Below, in pieces: positions 43,823 to 52,623 of a stretch of 64,000 bases of DNA. This stretch comes from Selaginella moellendorffii (taxonomy: Eukaryota > Streptophyta > Lycopodiopsida > Selaginellales > Selaginellaceae). A model generated the notes under the pieces. It saw nothing but the letters and a program-made list of their open reading frames with translations. It did not search any database and was not told the DNA's origin. The stretch lies in the NCBI RefSeq assembly GCF_000143415.4, contig NW_003314281.1, positions 900,096 through 964,095 of the forward strand, in the 5' to 3' direction. Within the stretch, counting starts at the first letter, position 1. The number at the start of each line of letters is the position of its first letter. A program made the position numbers and the translations under genes.

Positions 43823-43890
43823 CGATAGATCGAACGAAGGTCACTGGCAAGAAATTTGATCCATGGATTGTTCTTGAGAAAAGGGGCAAA
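43823..43890. promoter_or_regulatory. 68-bp spacer between two divergent PPR genes
   Basis: The start codons at 43822 (minus) and 43891 (plus) leave 68 bp, so both leaders must be very short or overlap. No TATA box or telo-box is evident. Confidence 0.5.
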
Positions 43891-45708
43891 ATGGAGAGGA
43901 AAGAATGCCTAGATCTCATCGCATCCGCAAGAACCCTAGCCGCGGCAAAGAAGATCCACGCCTCGATCCAGGGGTTCCTGGACAGCCGCAAGAACGATCT
44001 CTTCCTCGCCAACAAGCTAGTGGAGATGTATGGCAAATGCGGTAGCACCGAGCACGCCCGGCAGATCTTCGATCTCATGAGCGCCAGGGACGTTTTCTCG
44101 TGGGATATGATGCTCTGCGCCTACGCTCGCAATGGAGACGTCAATTCGGCCGCGCAATTGTTCCTGGCCATGCCGCGGCAGCATCTCATCTCCTGGAACA
44201 TCATGCTCTCGGCGTATTCCCAGACCGGGCATCTGGATCTCGCCGGACGCGTCTTCGATGCGATGCCGCTGCGCGATCTCGTCTCCTGGAATGCGATGCT
44301 CACTGCGCTCTCACACGTCGGCGCGATCGATCGCACGATGACGCTATTCGAGGCTATGCCGGATTGGAATCTCCTCTCCTGGAACGTTGTCCTTTCCGCA
44401 TTTGCCGAGCTGGGGCATCTTGAATCGGCCAAGAGGGTTTTTGATGCGATGGGCGAGAGGAGCTTGGTGTCCTGGACCGCGATGCTGCAGTGCTACGCGA
44501 GATCGGGCAATCTGGGTGATGCGAGGCGGATGTTTGCTGCGATGCCGGAGAGAGATCTTGTCTCTGCGACAGCGATGATCGTGGCACTCGTCCAGAGCGG
44601 TGATCCTACCGCGGCAAAGGTGATGTTTGAGGAAATGCCGACGAGCGATCTCATCTCCTGGACTGCGATGCTGGTGGGATTCGCGCAGTGTGGCCGGATT
44701 GACGACGCGAGAGCTACGTTCGAGGCGATGCCAGTGAGGAATCTCGTGTCGTGGACGGCGATGGTGGCGGTGTATGCGCAGAAGGGGAAGATGGATGAAG
44801 CGATGGCAATCTTCTCCGCGATGCCACAACGGGATCTCATCTGCTGGAACTCAATGCTCGCGGCGTATGCCCAGAATGGGCAATTGGAGGAGGCAAAGAT
44901 GCTGTTCGACACGGTTCCACAGCGGGATCTTGTCTCGTGGACGGCGATCTTGGTGGCTTATGCTCAGCACGGACATATCGAAGAAGCAAAGCGATTGTTT
45001 GATGCGATGCCACAGCAGGAGGTCGGGTGCTGGAACGCGATGCTGGCAGGGTATGCCCAGAATGGGCATTTGGAGGAGGTGGTGTTCTTTTTTGGGACAA
45101 TGCCGCAGAGGGACTTGATCTCCTGGACGACTGTTCTATCGGCGTACTCGCAGCACGGCCGCCAGCATGATGCTCGACGAGTATTTGATTCGATGCTGGA
45201 GCCGGACAGAGTTTCGTGGTCGGCCATCCTCGCTGCTTACGCCAATAACGGCGATTCCTCGCGGGCGATCCAAGTCTTTCAGGAGATGAAGATGGTGGAG
45301 CTCGCGGACGAGACGTGCTTCGTGTCCGCGTTTCTGGCTTGCAGCCACAAAGGCAAAGTTGAGCTTGGGAGGAGCTACTTTGGATCGATGAGCGTGGATT
45401 TTGGAGTAAAGCCGAGCAAGCAACACTACTGCTGTATGCTTGATCTTCTAGGACGCGCTGGACGCTTGGACGATGCGCAGGAGCTCATCTACACCATGCC
45501 GTTTGTGCCGAGTGCTCTGGACTGGACGTGCGTGCTTGCCGGGTGTCGGAGTCACTCGGATTCCAAGCATGGAGCTCAGGCAGCCAAGTCCATTGTGGAG
45601 ATCGATCCAAAACATGGTTCTGGCTACGTGCTGCTGGCAAACTTGGTGAGGAACTCTGCGAAGAAACCGGCAACAAAAACCAGTCCTGCGTGCTCCAAAG
45701 CTTCATGA
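43891..45708 (+). CDS. Pentatricopeptide repeat protein, S-motif array
   Basis: A 605-residue intronless PPR protein. After an N-terminal P/L-like pair (LANKLVEMYGKCGSTEHARQ) the body is a run of regular 31-residue units: GDVNSAAQLFLAMPRQHLISW, GHLDLAGRVFDAMPLRDLVSW, GAIDRTMTLFEAMPDWNLLSW, GHLESAKRVFDAMGERSLVSW and so on. Variable positions that would read RNA bases differ from unit to unit, while the scaffold is nearly constant. The end has LDWTCVLAGCRSHSD and SGYVLLANL (E1-like) and then a short basic tail; there is no DYW domain. It would need a DYW partner for editing. It is divergent from a PPR gene of the same type. Confidence 0.88.
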   Translation: MERKECLDLIASARTLAAAKKIHASIQGFLDSRKNDLFLANKLVEMYGKCGSTEHARQIFDLMSARDVFSWDMMLCAYARNGDVNSAAQLFLAMPRQHLISWNIMLSAYSQTGHLDLAGRVFDAMPLRDLVSWNAMLTALSHVGAIDRTMTLFEAMPDWNLLSWNVVLSAFAELGHLESAKRVFDAMGERSLVSWTAMLQCYARSGNLGDARRMFAAMPERDLVSATAMIVALVQSGDPTAAKVMFEEMPTSDLISWTAMLVGFAQCGRIDDARATFEAMPVRNLVSWTAMVAVYAQKGKMDEAMAIFSAMPQRDLICWNSMLAAYAQNGQLEEAKMLFDTVPQRDLVSWTAILVAYAQHGHIEEAKRLFDAMPQQEVGCWNAMLAGYAQNGHLEEVVFFFGTMPQRDLISWTTVLSAYSQHGRQHDARRVFDSMLEPDRVSWSAILAAYANNGDSSRAIQVFQEMKMVELADETCFVSAFLACSHKGKVELGRSYFGSMSVDFGVKPSKQHYCCMLDLLGRAGRLDDAQELIYTMPFVPSALDWTCVLAGCRSHSDSKHGAQAAKSIVEIDPKHGSGYVLLANLVRNSAKKPATKTSPACSKAS

Positions 45709-46526
45709 CGAAATGCCCGGTGGAACTGACGACTTTCGCTCTACTATTACAGATTCAAAGGAGGGAGCACTGAAGAGCCAAATGTCTGGTAAGCTTTGCA
45801 TTGGTGTGGACTCGTTTTCTTCCTTTTTTTTTCCTTCTTTTGACTAGTTTGGTTTGTGCAGGGAGGGGTCCAGGCGGATTTGACAAGTAACTGGTTGAGC
45901 TGGATACGTCAGCTGCAAACGAAAGCTCTCGAGATTCATCAGCAACTTTAACGTGAGTGAATCAATATGTTTTTGTCTTTGCACAGGGAAAGGGTCTCAC
46001 TCGTCTTGCAGATGCGCGGGGCCTAAAGTTTGACTCGTAGTTCTCGTGCCAGTCGTTTTCTCCGGTTGTTGCCAAGTTTTGTTTCGAAGTGGATCTAACT
46101 TTCGCTTGCTCCAGGTGCTTTTGCGGCTTTCCCGATTGGCTGAGAGCATCGGAGTACCATTTCTGGCTAGCTTCCAAGGTAGAGAGATTTCTGTCGCAGA
46201 CGAAGCGGTAGCTCCCAGATTTCTGGAAGACTGCCTGACTGGCTTCAGTCAGTCAGTCGACCATCAAAGCTCCCGTTACGATCTAGCTGCGTTTTCTTTT
46301 TCGTTTCCTCGTAGGTAGATAGATTTCGCAATTGGTCGGTTCGAACTTACCAATGCGTCCCAGCTGCAGGGAAATCAATCGCGCAGAGCTTAAAAAACTC
46401 GCACGGGTATTGAAAAAACTGGGCAGGCACTCACTCCATCATGTGATGCTCCCAAGAACACAGACAACTAAAGAAGAAAAGGTTTCATTGACTAAGGCGT
46501 GGACTGGACCGCTGACTAAGGTTGAC
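45709..46526. other. Intergenic region
   Basis: No gene seen. It lies between the 3' ends of a plus-strand PPR gene and a minus-strand HMA gene, so it holds both terminators. Frames of up to about 125 residues overlap the start of the HMA gene on the wrong strand. Confidence 0.55.
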
Positions 46527-47661
46527 TCAACATTTACACGACTGGGAAGGCCTCGGATCGACCAGGCAGAGGAAGCCCATGATCGCGAACAGCGCCAGGA
46601 TGATCAGGAAGAGAGATCCCAGCGTCCCAATGATGGAGGTGAAGAATCCCTTCATAGCCTCGGCAGCGGCCTCGGAGGTGCTCGAGGAAGAAGAGGAGGA
46701 GCTGAGTGATGCTAGGAGGACCATGACGACGATCACCAGTCCGATGAGCACTGCCAGATCCATCGAGTCGTTTCTTCCACCGCCGCCGCAGCAAGGATCC
46801 GGGTCGTACTGGCTGTAGCAGGGAGGATCGCTGGCGTCGCAGCCAGTGACGATGATGGTGGGCGGACAGAATGGGATCTCCGGAGGACAGTCATGGTGGT
46901 GGTGGTGGTGGTCGTGGTCGTGATCGTGATCGTGATCGTGGTGGTGGTGGTGGTGCTCGTGGTCCTGCTCGTTGTCACAGCACTTGGGCTCCTTTGGGGC
47001 TGGCGGCGGTGGGGATGGCGTTGGCGGTGGAGATTTGTGGTGGTGGTGGTGCTCGTTGTCACAGCAGCTATGGTGGGGCTTGGGCTCCTTTGGAGCTGGC
47101 GGTGGTGGCGGTGGCGTTGGCGGCGGCGATTTGTGGTGGTGGTGGTGGTGGCACGGGCACTTGCAGTGGTGGTGGCCGTGGCGGTGGTCGCAGCACTTGG
47201 GCGATGGAGGGGTGGGGGCGGCGGGCGGGGGATCCTTGGGCTTGGGCTTCTCCTTCTCCTTCTCCTTTTCTTTCTCTGGCGGCGGCGGGAGATCCTCGAT
47301 GGAGAGGAAGACAAGCTTCTTCTTCTTCTTGAATCGCTCCACCACCGCGAGGATGTCCTCGAGCGTTACCTCGCCGGTGACGACGATCTTGCCGCTCTTG
47401 GGGGCGTACTCCACCTCCTTGACACCTACAGCATCGATCTATCCATCATCCAAGAGAGAAGCAAGGAATGGAGTTAGAACCTGCGGTGTGCTTGAGGATC
47501 TCCAGGACCTTCTCTCGGCACTTCTTGCAAGAGCTACACAGATTGAGTGTGACCTGGGACAGAGAGAAGAGATAAGGGAAGCCACAGATCCCTCTGGATA
47601 GAGCATTTCCACCATAGCCAGAGAAACTGGAGATTCAGTAGTAGTACCTTACCTTCTTCAT
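46527..47661 (-). CDS. HMA-domain protein with His-rich linker and two membrane helices
   Basis: Exons 47653-47661 (9 nt), 47481-47553 (73 nt) and 46527-47425, 326 residues. The N-terminal HMA fold has CSSCKKC with Cys12 and Cys15. A Lys/Glu/Pro segment follows. Residues about 104-205 hold clusters of His (runs of five and six), alternating Asp-His pairs and Cys pairs (CCDHRHGHHHCKCPC, SCCDNEHHHHH, CCDNEQDHEHHHHHH). After a Cys-rich stretch come two hydrophobic segments (about 249-268 and 289-316), predicted membrane helices, and a C-terminal SCKC. The combination suggests a membrane-anchored metal buffer or zinc/copper carrier; this is inference. The gene is a paralogue of the one at 41102-41781 by exon pattern, but only this copy has His tracts and helices. 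Confidence 0.85.
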
Positions 47662-48346
47662 GGCGATCTTGTGGCTGCTTGGCTTGATTCTTCCTCCACT
47701 CACATTCACAGTACCACCATTCTATCTCTCCCGACAGTGGCCAGCGATGATAGACTAGAAGAACGGATCAAGACACTCACGCCTCTTAGGAGTGTAAAAA
47801 GAGGGGTAGATTTTTGCGAGCGTATAAACAAAAAGGAGAGAATTAGAGAGAAGTGTCCTTCCTTCCCTGTAGAGCGTAGGTGAGTTGTCGGTGGCAAAAA
47901 AACTGAACGCTGGGACTAGTTGACAAATGACTCCTGGAAGGTGGTCCCATTATAAAAATTAACCTAATATTAACTATGAATAAATTGTATATAAATAAGG
48001 TTTGATGATTATTATAACTTATTTAAGTTGCATTATCACTAATTAATATATCCTTTCCACTAACTCAGGAAATTATTTGTCATTTTATTCAAACATGGTT
48101 TATCAGTTTCAATATTACATGATGTAGCTATAACTAATAAAATGTAAGCACGATTTATCACAATTAATGTTGATGTAGAGGTTTATTCACAATTAATGTT
48201 ATTACATGATGTAGCTATAACTAATAAACTGTAAGCAGGGTTTATTCACACACGGTTTATTCAAATCAAAAATCATTTCCAAAAATTATTGCAGAGATTT
48301 TTTTAGAAGTTTCCTTTTTATGGGGGCATTTCCGACGAGAATCGTC
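47662..48346. other. AT-rich intergenic region with tandem repeat
   Basis: No gene seen. The first 250 bp are the promoter side of the HMA gene. From 47950 the DNA is AT-rich. Positions 48114-48152 recur at 48201-48239 (two differences, period 87 bp), and GTTTATTCACA-type pieces recur around them. Confidence 0.6.
48114..48239. repeat. 87-bp-period tandem duplication
   Basis: ATTACATGATGTAGCTATAA and the following 19 bases are repeated 87 bp apart with two mismatches. Shorter copies of CACAATTAATGTT lie between them. Confidence 0.75.
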
Positions 48347-50701
48347 CTAATCTTTCTTGTCTGCCAGCTTTGGAGCTGGCTCCTTGTACATCTGCACAAG
48401 TTCTTTCACCACGCGCTTCACGCTCCCACCGTTCTTGATCATCAGCTTGCGGTTCATCTCCGTATCATAGAACCCCTGCAAGGAGAAAAATTAGAATCCC
48501 GAATGCAAGCTTTGCAAAGGAAAATCTGCGCTGCGCTTACCATCTCTTGGAGCTCCTCCAAGATGGGATCCCACTCGGCCGCAGCAACGAGATCATCCAG
48601 CGTACGGTGGAAGTCATTGTTGTTCTTCTCCAGGAGCTCGTATATCAGCTCTTTCTTGTTGGTGAAACCCATCGTCTGGAAGAATACCGCCGCCTTCTCC
48701 TTCTGGCTCTCCAGAGAGGCCTCCGGAGTAACTGGAGTAACTGGAGCAACTGGAGTCACCCTCTTCTCCGCAGAGGCCAGTGGAGTAGCAGGAACCTCCG
48801 CCGCTTCCAGCTCGGGCTCGGGCTCTGGCATCGGTGGCATCGGTGGCGAAGATGCCGAAGCTTCCTCGCTTTTCGGCATCTCCACCAGAGAGAACCCGTC
48901 ATCGACTTCATCCGCCTTGAAGTCCTCGCCTTCAAAGCTCTTCTCACTCGGCACAGCCTCGCCCACCATCACTTCCACCTCCACGCTCGTCGCTTCGTCA
49001 TCGAAGTCTACCACGACGACAGGACTCTCCTCCCCAGCAGGCTTTTCGGCCTTCACCTCGACATCGCTCTCAGACGCGTTAGGCGTGACCTGCAAGCCAA
49101 GAAAGATCGAATAATCAGCCATTGACCACATCGAAACTTCAAGTGCTCTCTAGAACATGTCCAGTACCTGGATCAGTGCCCAAACTCTGTGTCCAAACTT
49201 AACACCGTAAGGTGTTACAAGCCTCCAGTACGATGCATATCGTCCTGCTCGAGCCGGGGCAACGAGATCAACCGCTACCTCAACTTCGGCATCTGGAAGA
49301 ACGCTAGCACCTTCGGTCTGTTTAAAACCGAAACGACTGAATTAGAACACTCGAGAAAGATCAAAGAGAGAAACATACCTGCAGCGACACAGCCGACACT
49401 GTTCCCATCTCGTCGCCGCCTACACGCACCAGTCTAGTGTCGGGTGCCCAGGCAACTTTGCCGCTGTTACGAAGCCTCCATATCTTCACAAAGCGAGTAT
49501 GGGGGCTAACTTCAGTCCCGTCAGGGATACTGACGTCGCAGACGAAGCGGCCATCCGGTTTGGCGTACGCCACATCCATCGGACGGCCAAACGGAGAGAA
49601 CGGAGAGAATGGTCTTGGAGCAAACTCTGTTTCCGAGTGACGATGATAGTCACCCGCACGTCCCCATGCAGAGCGGCAGCGGTTCGGCCCAAACGCAGCT
49701 GGGCATCTTCCCTGCTTTAAAGAAATTTTTTTAAGAACACACTGAAACGAAGTGGAGCTTTTACTACTCACCACTCGCCCGGGAGGAACGTAGTGATGAC
49801 GATGAATTGGTTTGTCGTAGCGAGTATAATCCAGCTGACCGCCTTTCGGCAGGTTGTTGAAACAAGTCACGCACAAATCATAGTCGTGCTTGCTGAAAAA
49901 AACCATTCTCACATAAGAAACCATAGAGACAGAGAAAGAGGAAGTTAATTACCTGGTCGACTTGAAGCGTGGACCAACAATTGGTGACGTGCCACAGCCA
50001 TCACACTGGACGTTCTGGTGGAAGACGTTCTCCATTCCAGAACGAGGAGCTTCGCTACGATCACCAGCCGGAGGAGGCACAGCATCAGGCGCAGCAGCAG
50101 ACTTCTCGGCAGCAGAGGTGGTGGTCGACGACTCAGCGCGGATCTTTCCGGAAAGACCTCGCATAAGGTCCGCCACCGTCACCATGTGGGGCTTGAGGAA
50201 GGGATGCACAGCTTCCTTGAGCGTCTCGGCATCAAACGCCTTGAGAGCCGCCTCCAAGATTGGTTTGATATCCCCAACAAACGCTCCTTCGCTGCTGCTG
50301 GAGCTGCTCCCAAGGGGAACCTCCAGGCGGACGTCCAGCCTGAGAGGATTTATTCCCTGGAGCACGCAAGCGTCCTCCAACTCCTGGTCATTCGCCATAG
50401 TAATCACATCGTTGTCCTTGTCGACGTAAGTTATCACCAGCTTTGAAGCAGTAGGGATTCCAAAGCTGCCAGGCAAAAAAAAATTTTTTAGTTCAAGCAT
50501 ACAAAAAATCGATTCTTTCTACCTGTCACAGATTTTCGAGTGAAGCTCCGCAAAAGAAATCGCCGGAGCTCCGTTTGATGATGCCGGAACAGTGAGCCTC
50601 CGCAGAGACTCTTCGTATCTTATCTGAAAAGAAGAAGACGAAGCGAAGATAAGAAGATTCTTTTCAGGGATTCACGTCCATACCTTGATCACGAAAGCCA
50701 T
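48347..50701 (-). CDS. NBR1: Selective autophagy receptor NBR1
   Basis: Eight exons: 50684-50701, 50523-50623, 49953-50465, 49772-49892, 49379-49711, 49168-49317, 48541-49089 and 48347-48475, 637 residues. NBR1 binds ubiquitinated cargo and ATG8 to deliver aggregates to the vacuole. Domains in order: PB1 (IRYEESLRRLTVPASS... with the acidic DKDNDVITMANDQELEDA loop), ZZ zinc finger (CDGCGTSPIVGPRFK, CVTCF), the four-Trp NBR1 domain (VAYAKPDGRFVCDVSIPDGT, IWRLRNSGKVAW, YWRLVTPYGVKFGHRVWALI), an acidic linker and the UBA region (KAAVFFQTMGFTNKKELIYELL). The ATG8-interacting motif WDPI lies at about 585-588, in the same place relative to the UBA repeats as in Arabidopsis. The first exon is only 18 nt. 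Total length fits the family (about 700). Confidence 0.96.
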
Positions 50702-51172
50702 AATCGCTGATCGCTGCTGGGGAAAGCGCCACAAGCGTCCCGTCGAAGACCCTAGCTTCTGGAGAGCAAGAAATTCGCAATTTCAGTGAGACCCTAGGAG
50801 CGCCAATCGAGGAATCGCTACCTCTGAGCAGAGAAAGATCGATCGATCGCACAAACACTACCCGCGTTCCTGTAAGCCGCGAGGAACTACTTTGTGTGGA
50901 GCTTACCCCAGCCCTCTTTTATATATACATCAAAACGATGCATTACCGACTTACTCCGCCGTTGGATGCACGCCACGTGGCAGCAGAAAGTCATAAATGG
51001 ATTGGAGCTATTTTGGAACATTCTGGAAATATACGTTGGGGGTTTGATTCAATTAAGAAAGCTTGGAAAGAATAGTCGAGAGTGTTCTTGCGTGAGTTCT
51101 TTATCCTCCTCCTTCCTGTAAAGATCAGAATGATTAAACTATCGAAGAAACGAAGAACATGGAAGCTAGATT
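50702..51172. other. Intergenic region between NBR1 and the DUF3727 gene
   Basis: It contains the NBR1 leader and promoter and the 3' end of the minus-strand gene that stops at 51173. No coding sequence recognised. Confidence 0.5.
50915..50927 (-). promoter_or_regulatory. TATA-like box of NBR1
   Basis: The minus strand reads TATATATAAAAG about 215 bp upstream of the ATG, leaving room for a leader of about 180 nt. The region from 50702 to 51172 otherwise holds no gene. Confidence 0.5.
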
Positions 51173-52486
51173 TTAGACCACGAATTGTTGGAACTCTGCC
51201 TCATCTTTCATCGCATTTACGACGCCGAGATCGTTCATCAAGTCCTGATAAATCGTGTTGCGGGTAAACACACGCGACGGTCGATTGCATTCGAAGTTTT
51301 GATCTGTTACTCACCTCGTCGGCCACTGTCAATGCTCCCGTACTCTCGTCCTGCTAGGAAAAAAACACGATTTTATCAATCAATCCGATAGATACGTAGG
51401 GCTGTTACCTTGCACGCAACAAAGAGAAGAGGGTAAAATGGAGTGAAGACCACAAACTCGCTGATTCCCTGGAATGATCAGCATGAGAAAAAACCCTGCC
51501 AACCTTTTTGAGGGATGTCCTTGCTGTTTACCACTTGAAAGCTTGTGATTTCTACTCCCTCAGTGATGGATCCGTCTGTAAAGCAGCATAAAAAACGAGG
51601 AAAGGAGAAACAAGTTTTTGTAGCCGTACCAGTTTCAAGCTCCAAAACATCGTCGTCAGTGAAACCAAAACATCCTCGAGCAGTGAGGCAGTATCTAATA
51701 TCCAAAGAGAACAAGAAAAACAGTCTTGGAATTTGTCCAGAAAATCTTACCCGCTAAACACAAAATGTAGCCTCTTCTTCGCAAGAGCGTACTCCGCGGT
51801 TGGAATTAGCTCTTCTAGTTCGTCATCGCTTATCTGAGGAAAGATCAAACTCAAGGTAAAGAGAATAGAAACATCGCGTGCTTGCCTCTCTCAAGGCCTC
51901 ATTTTGCTCGTCATACTTGAGGATTTGCAAAGGACTGCAACACAAATCTGGAGCTCCTGCTTGCACAAACTCGGGAATTGTGAAGAAAACAATACCTACG
52001 TATCAAGAGGCGACAAAAGCAAACACTGGAGTCCGCTGGAGCTCAAAAATGCTCTTCGCACTGAACACTCGAGCGATCTCCCTGTCTCCGGATCGATCTA
52101 CGAGGCAAAAAATGAGAACCGTCGAGAGGAAAATACTTTGGAATGCAAAAAACTCTCATTTTGCAGCTTACCATATCCACGACACGCTTGTTTGCAGGAG
52201 CTACAAGTACAACTTCTCCAGCGTCGTTGAGGATAAAACCAGCAGGAGGATTTGGAATCGTCGGCGACCAGTTTTTCCTCGGTGGCTCTTCCACAACAGC
52301 CTTTGCTCTGCGTGACTTACCTTGCTCTGGAAATCCTCGTTGTTTGCCGGAAACCAACACAACCCAGCTCTTCCTCCGGGGAATTCTCACAAGCGCTCGA
52401 GAATTAAGCTCGGTCTTTGTACCGTAAAATGATACGCTGCTCGTTAAGTGCATTCTAGGCGCTATCCTTGTCGCCAATGCATCCAT
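51173..52486 (-). CDS. Plastid protein of the DUF3727 type
   Basis: Nine exons: 52172-52486, 52000-52097, 51886-51934, 51751-51833, 51630-51694, 51535-51575, 51409-51468, 51315-51353 and 51173-51244, 273 residues. A basic Ser-rich N-terminus suits a plastid transit peptide. The body reads IDPETGRSLECSVRRAFLSS, SDDELEELIPTAEYALAKK, YCLTARGCFGFTDDDVLELE, TEGVEITSFQ and FTPFYPLLFVAC, which I know from the DUF3727 family shared by plants and cyanobacteria; its function is undefined. The third intron (51834-51885) has a GC donor (GAG/GCAAGC). Exons of 39-65 nt are typical here. The family name is from memory of these blocks and would merit a profile search. Confidence 0.75.
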
Positions 52487-52623
52487 CCTGCACCAACACA
52501 AACGCCTTGAGAACCCTACAAGTATGAAAGCAAAGAAAAGACTTACTCTCTTGGAATTTTACCTTTTGGAACGAGAATCCTTCGGGCTTATGAGTTGATA
52601 AAAACCGCAGCTTGGGTCTCTTT

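Noticed and set aside
46893-47477. Val- and Gly-rich plus-strand frames opposite the HMA/His gene
   Set aside because: They are the complement of His and Pro codon runs; the minus strand has the HMA fold and correct splice sites.
48320-49114. 264-residue plus-strand frame opposite NBR1
   Set aside because: The minus strand has the UBA and ATG8-motif exons with proper splice sites; the plus frame is Ser/Thr-rich mirror sequence.
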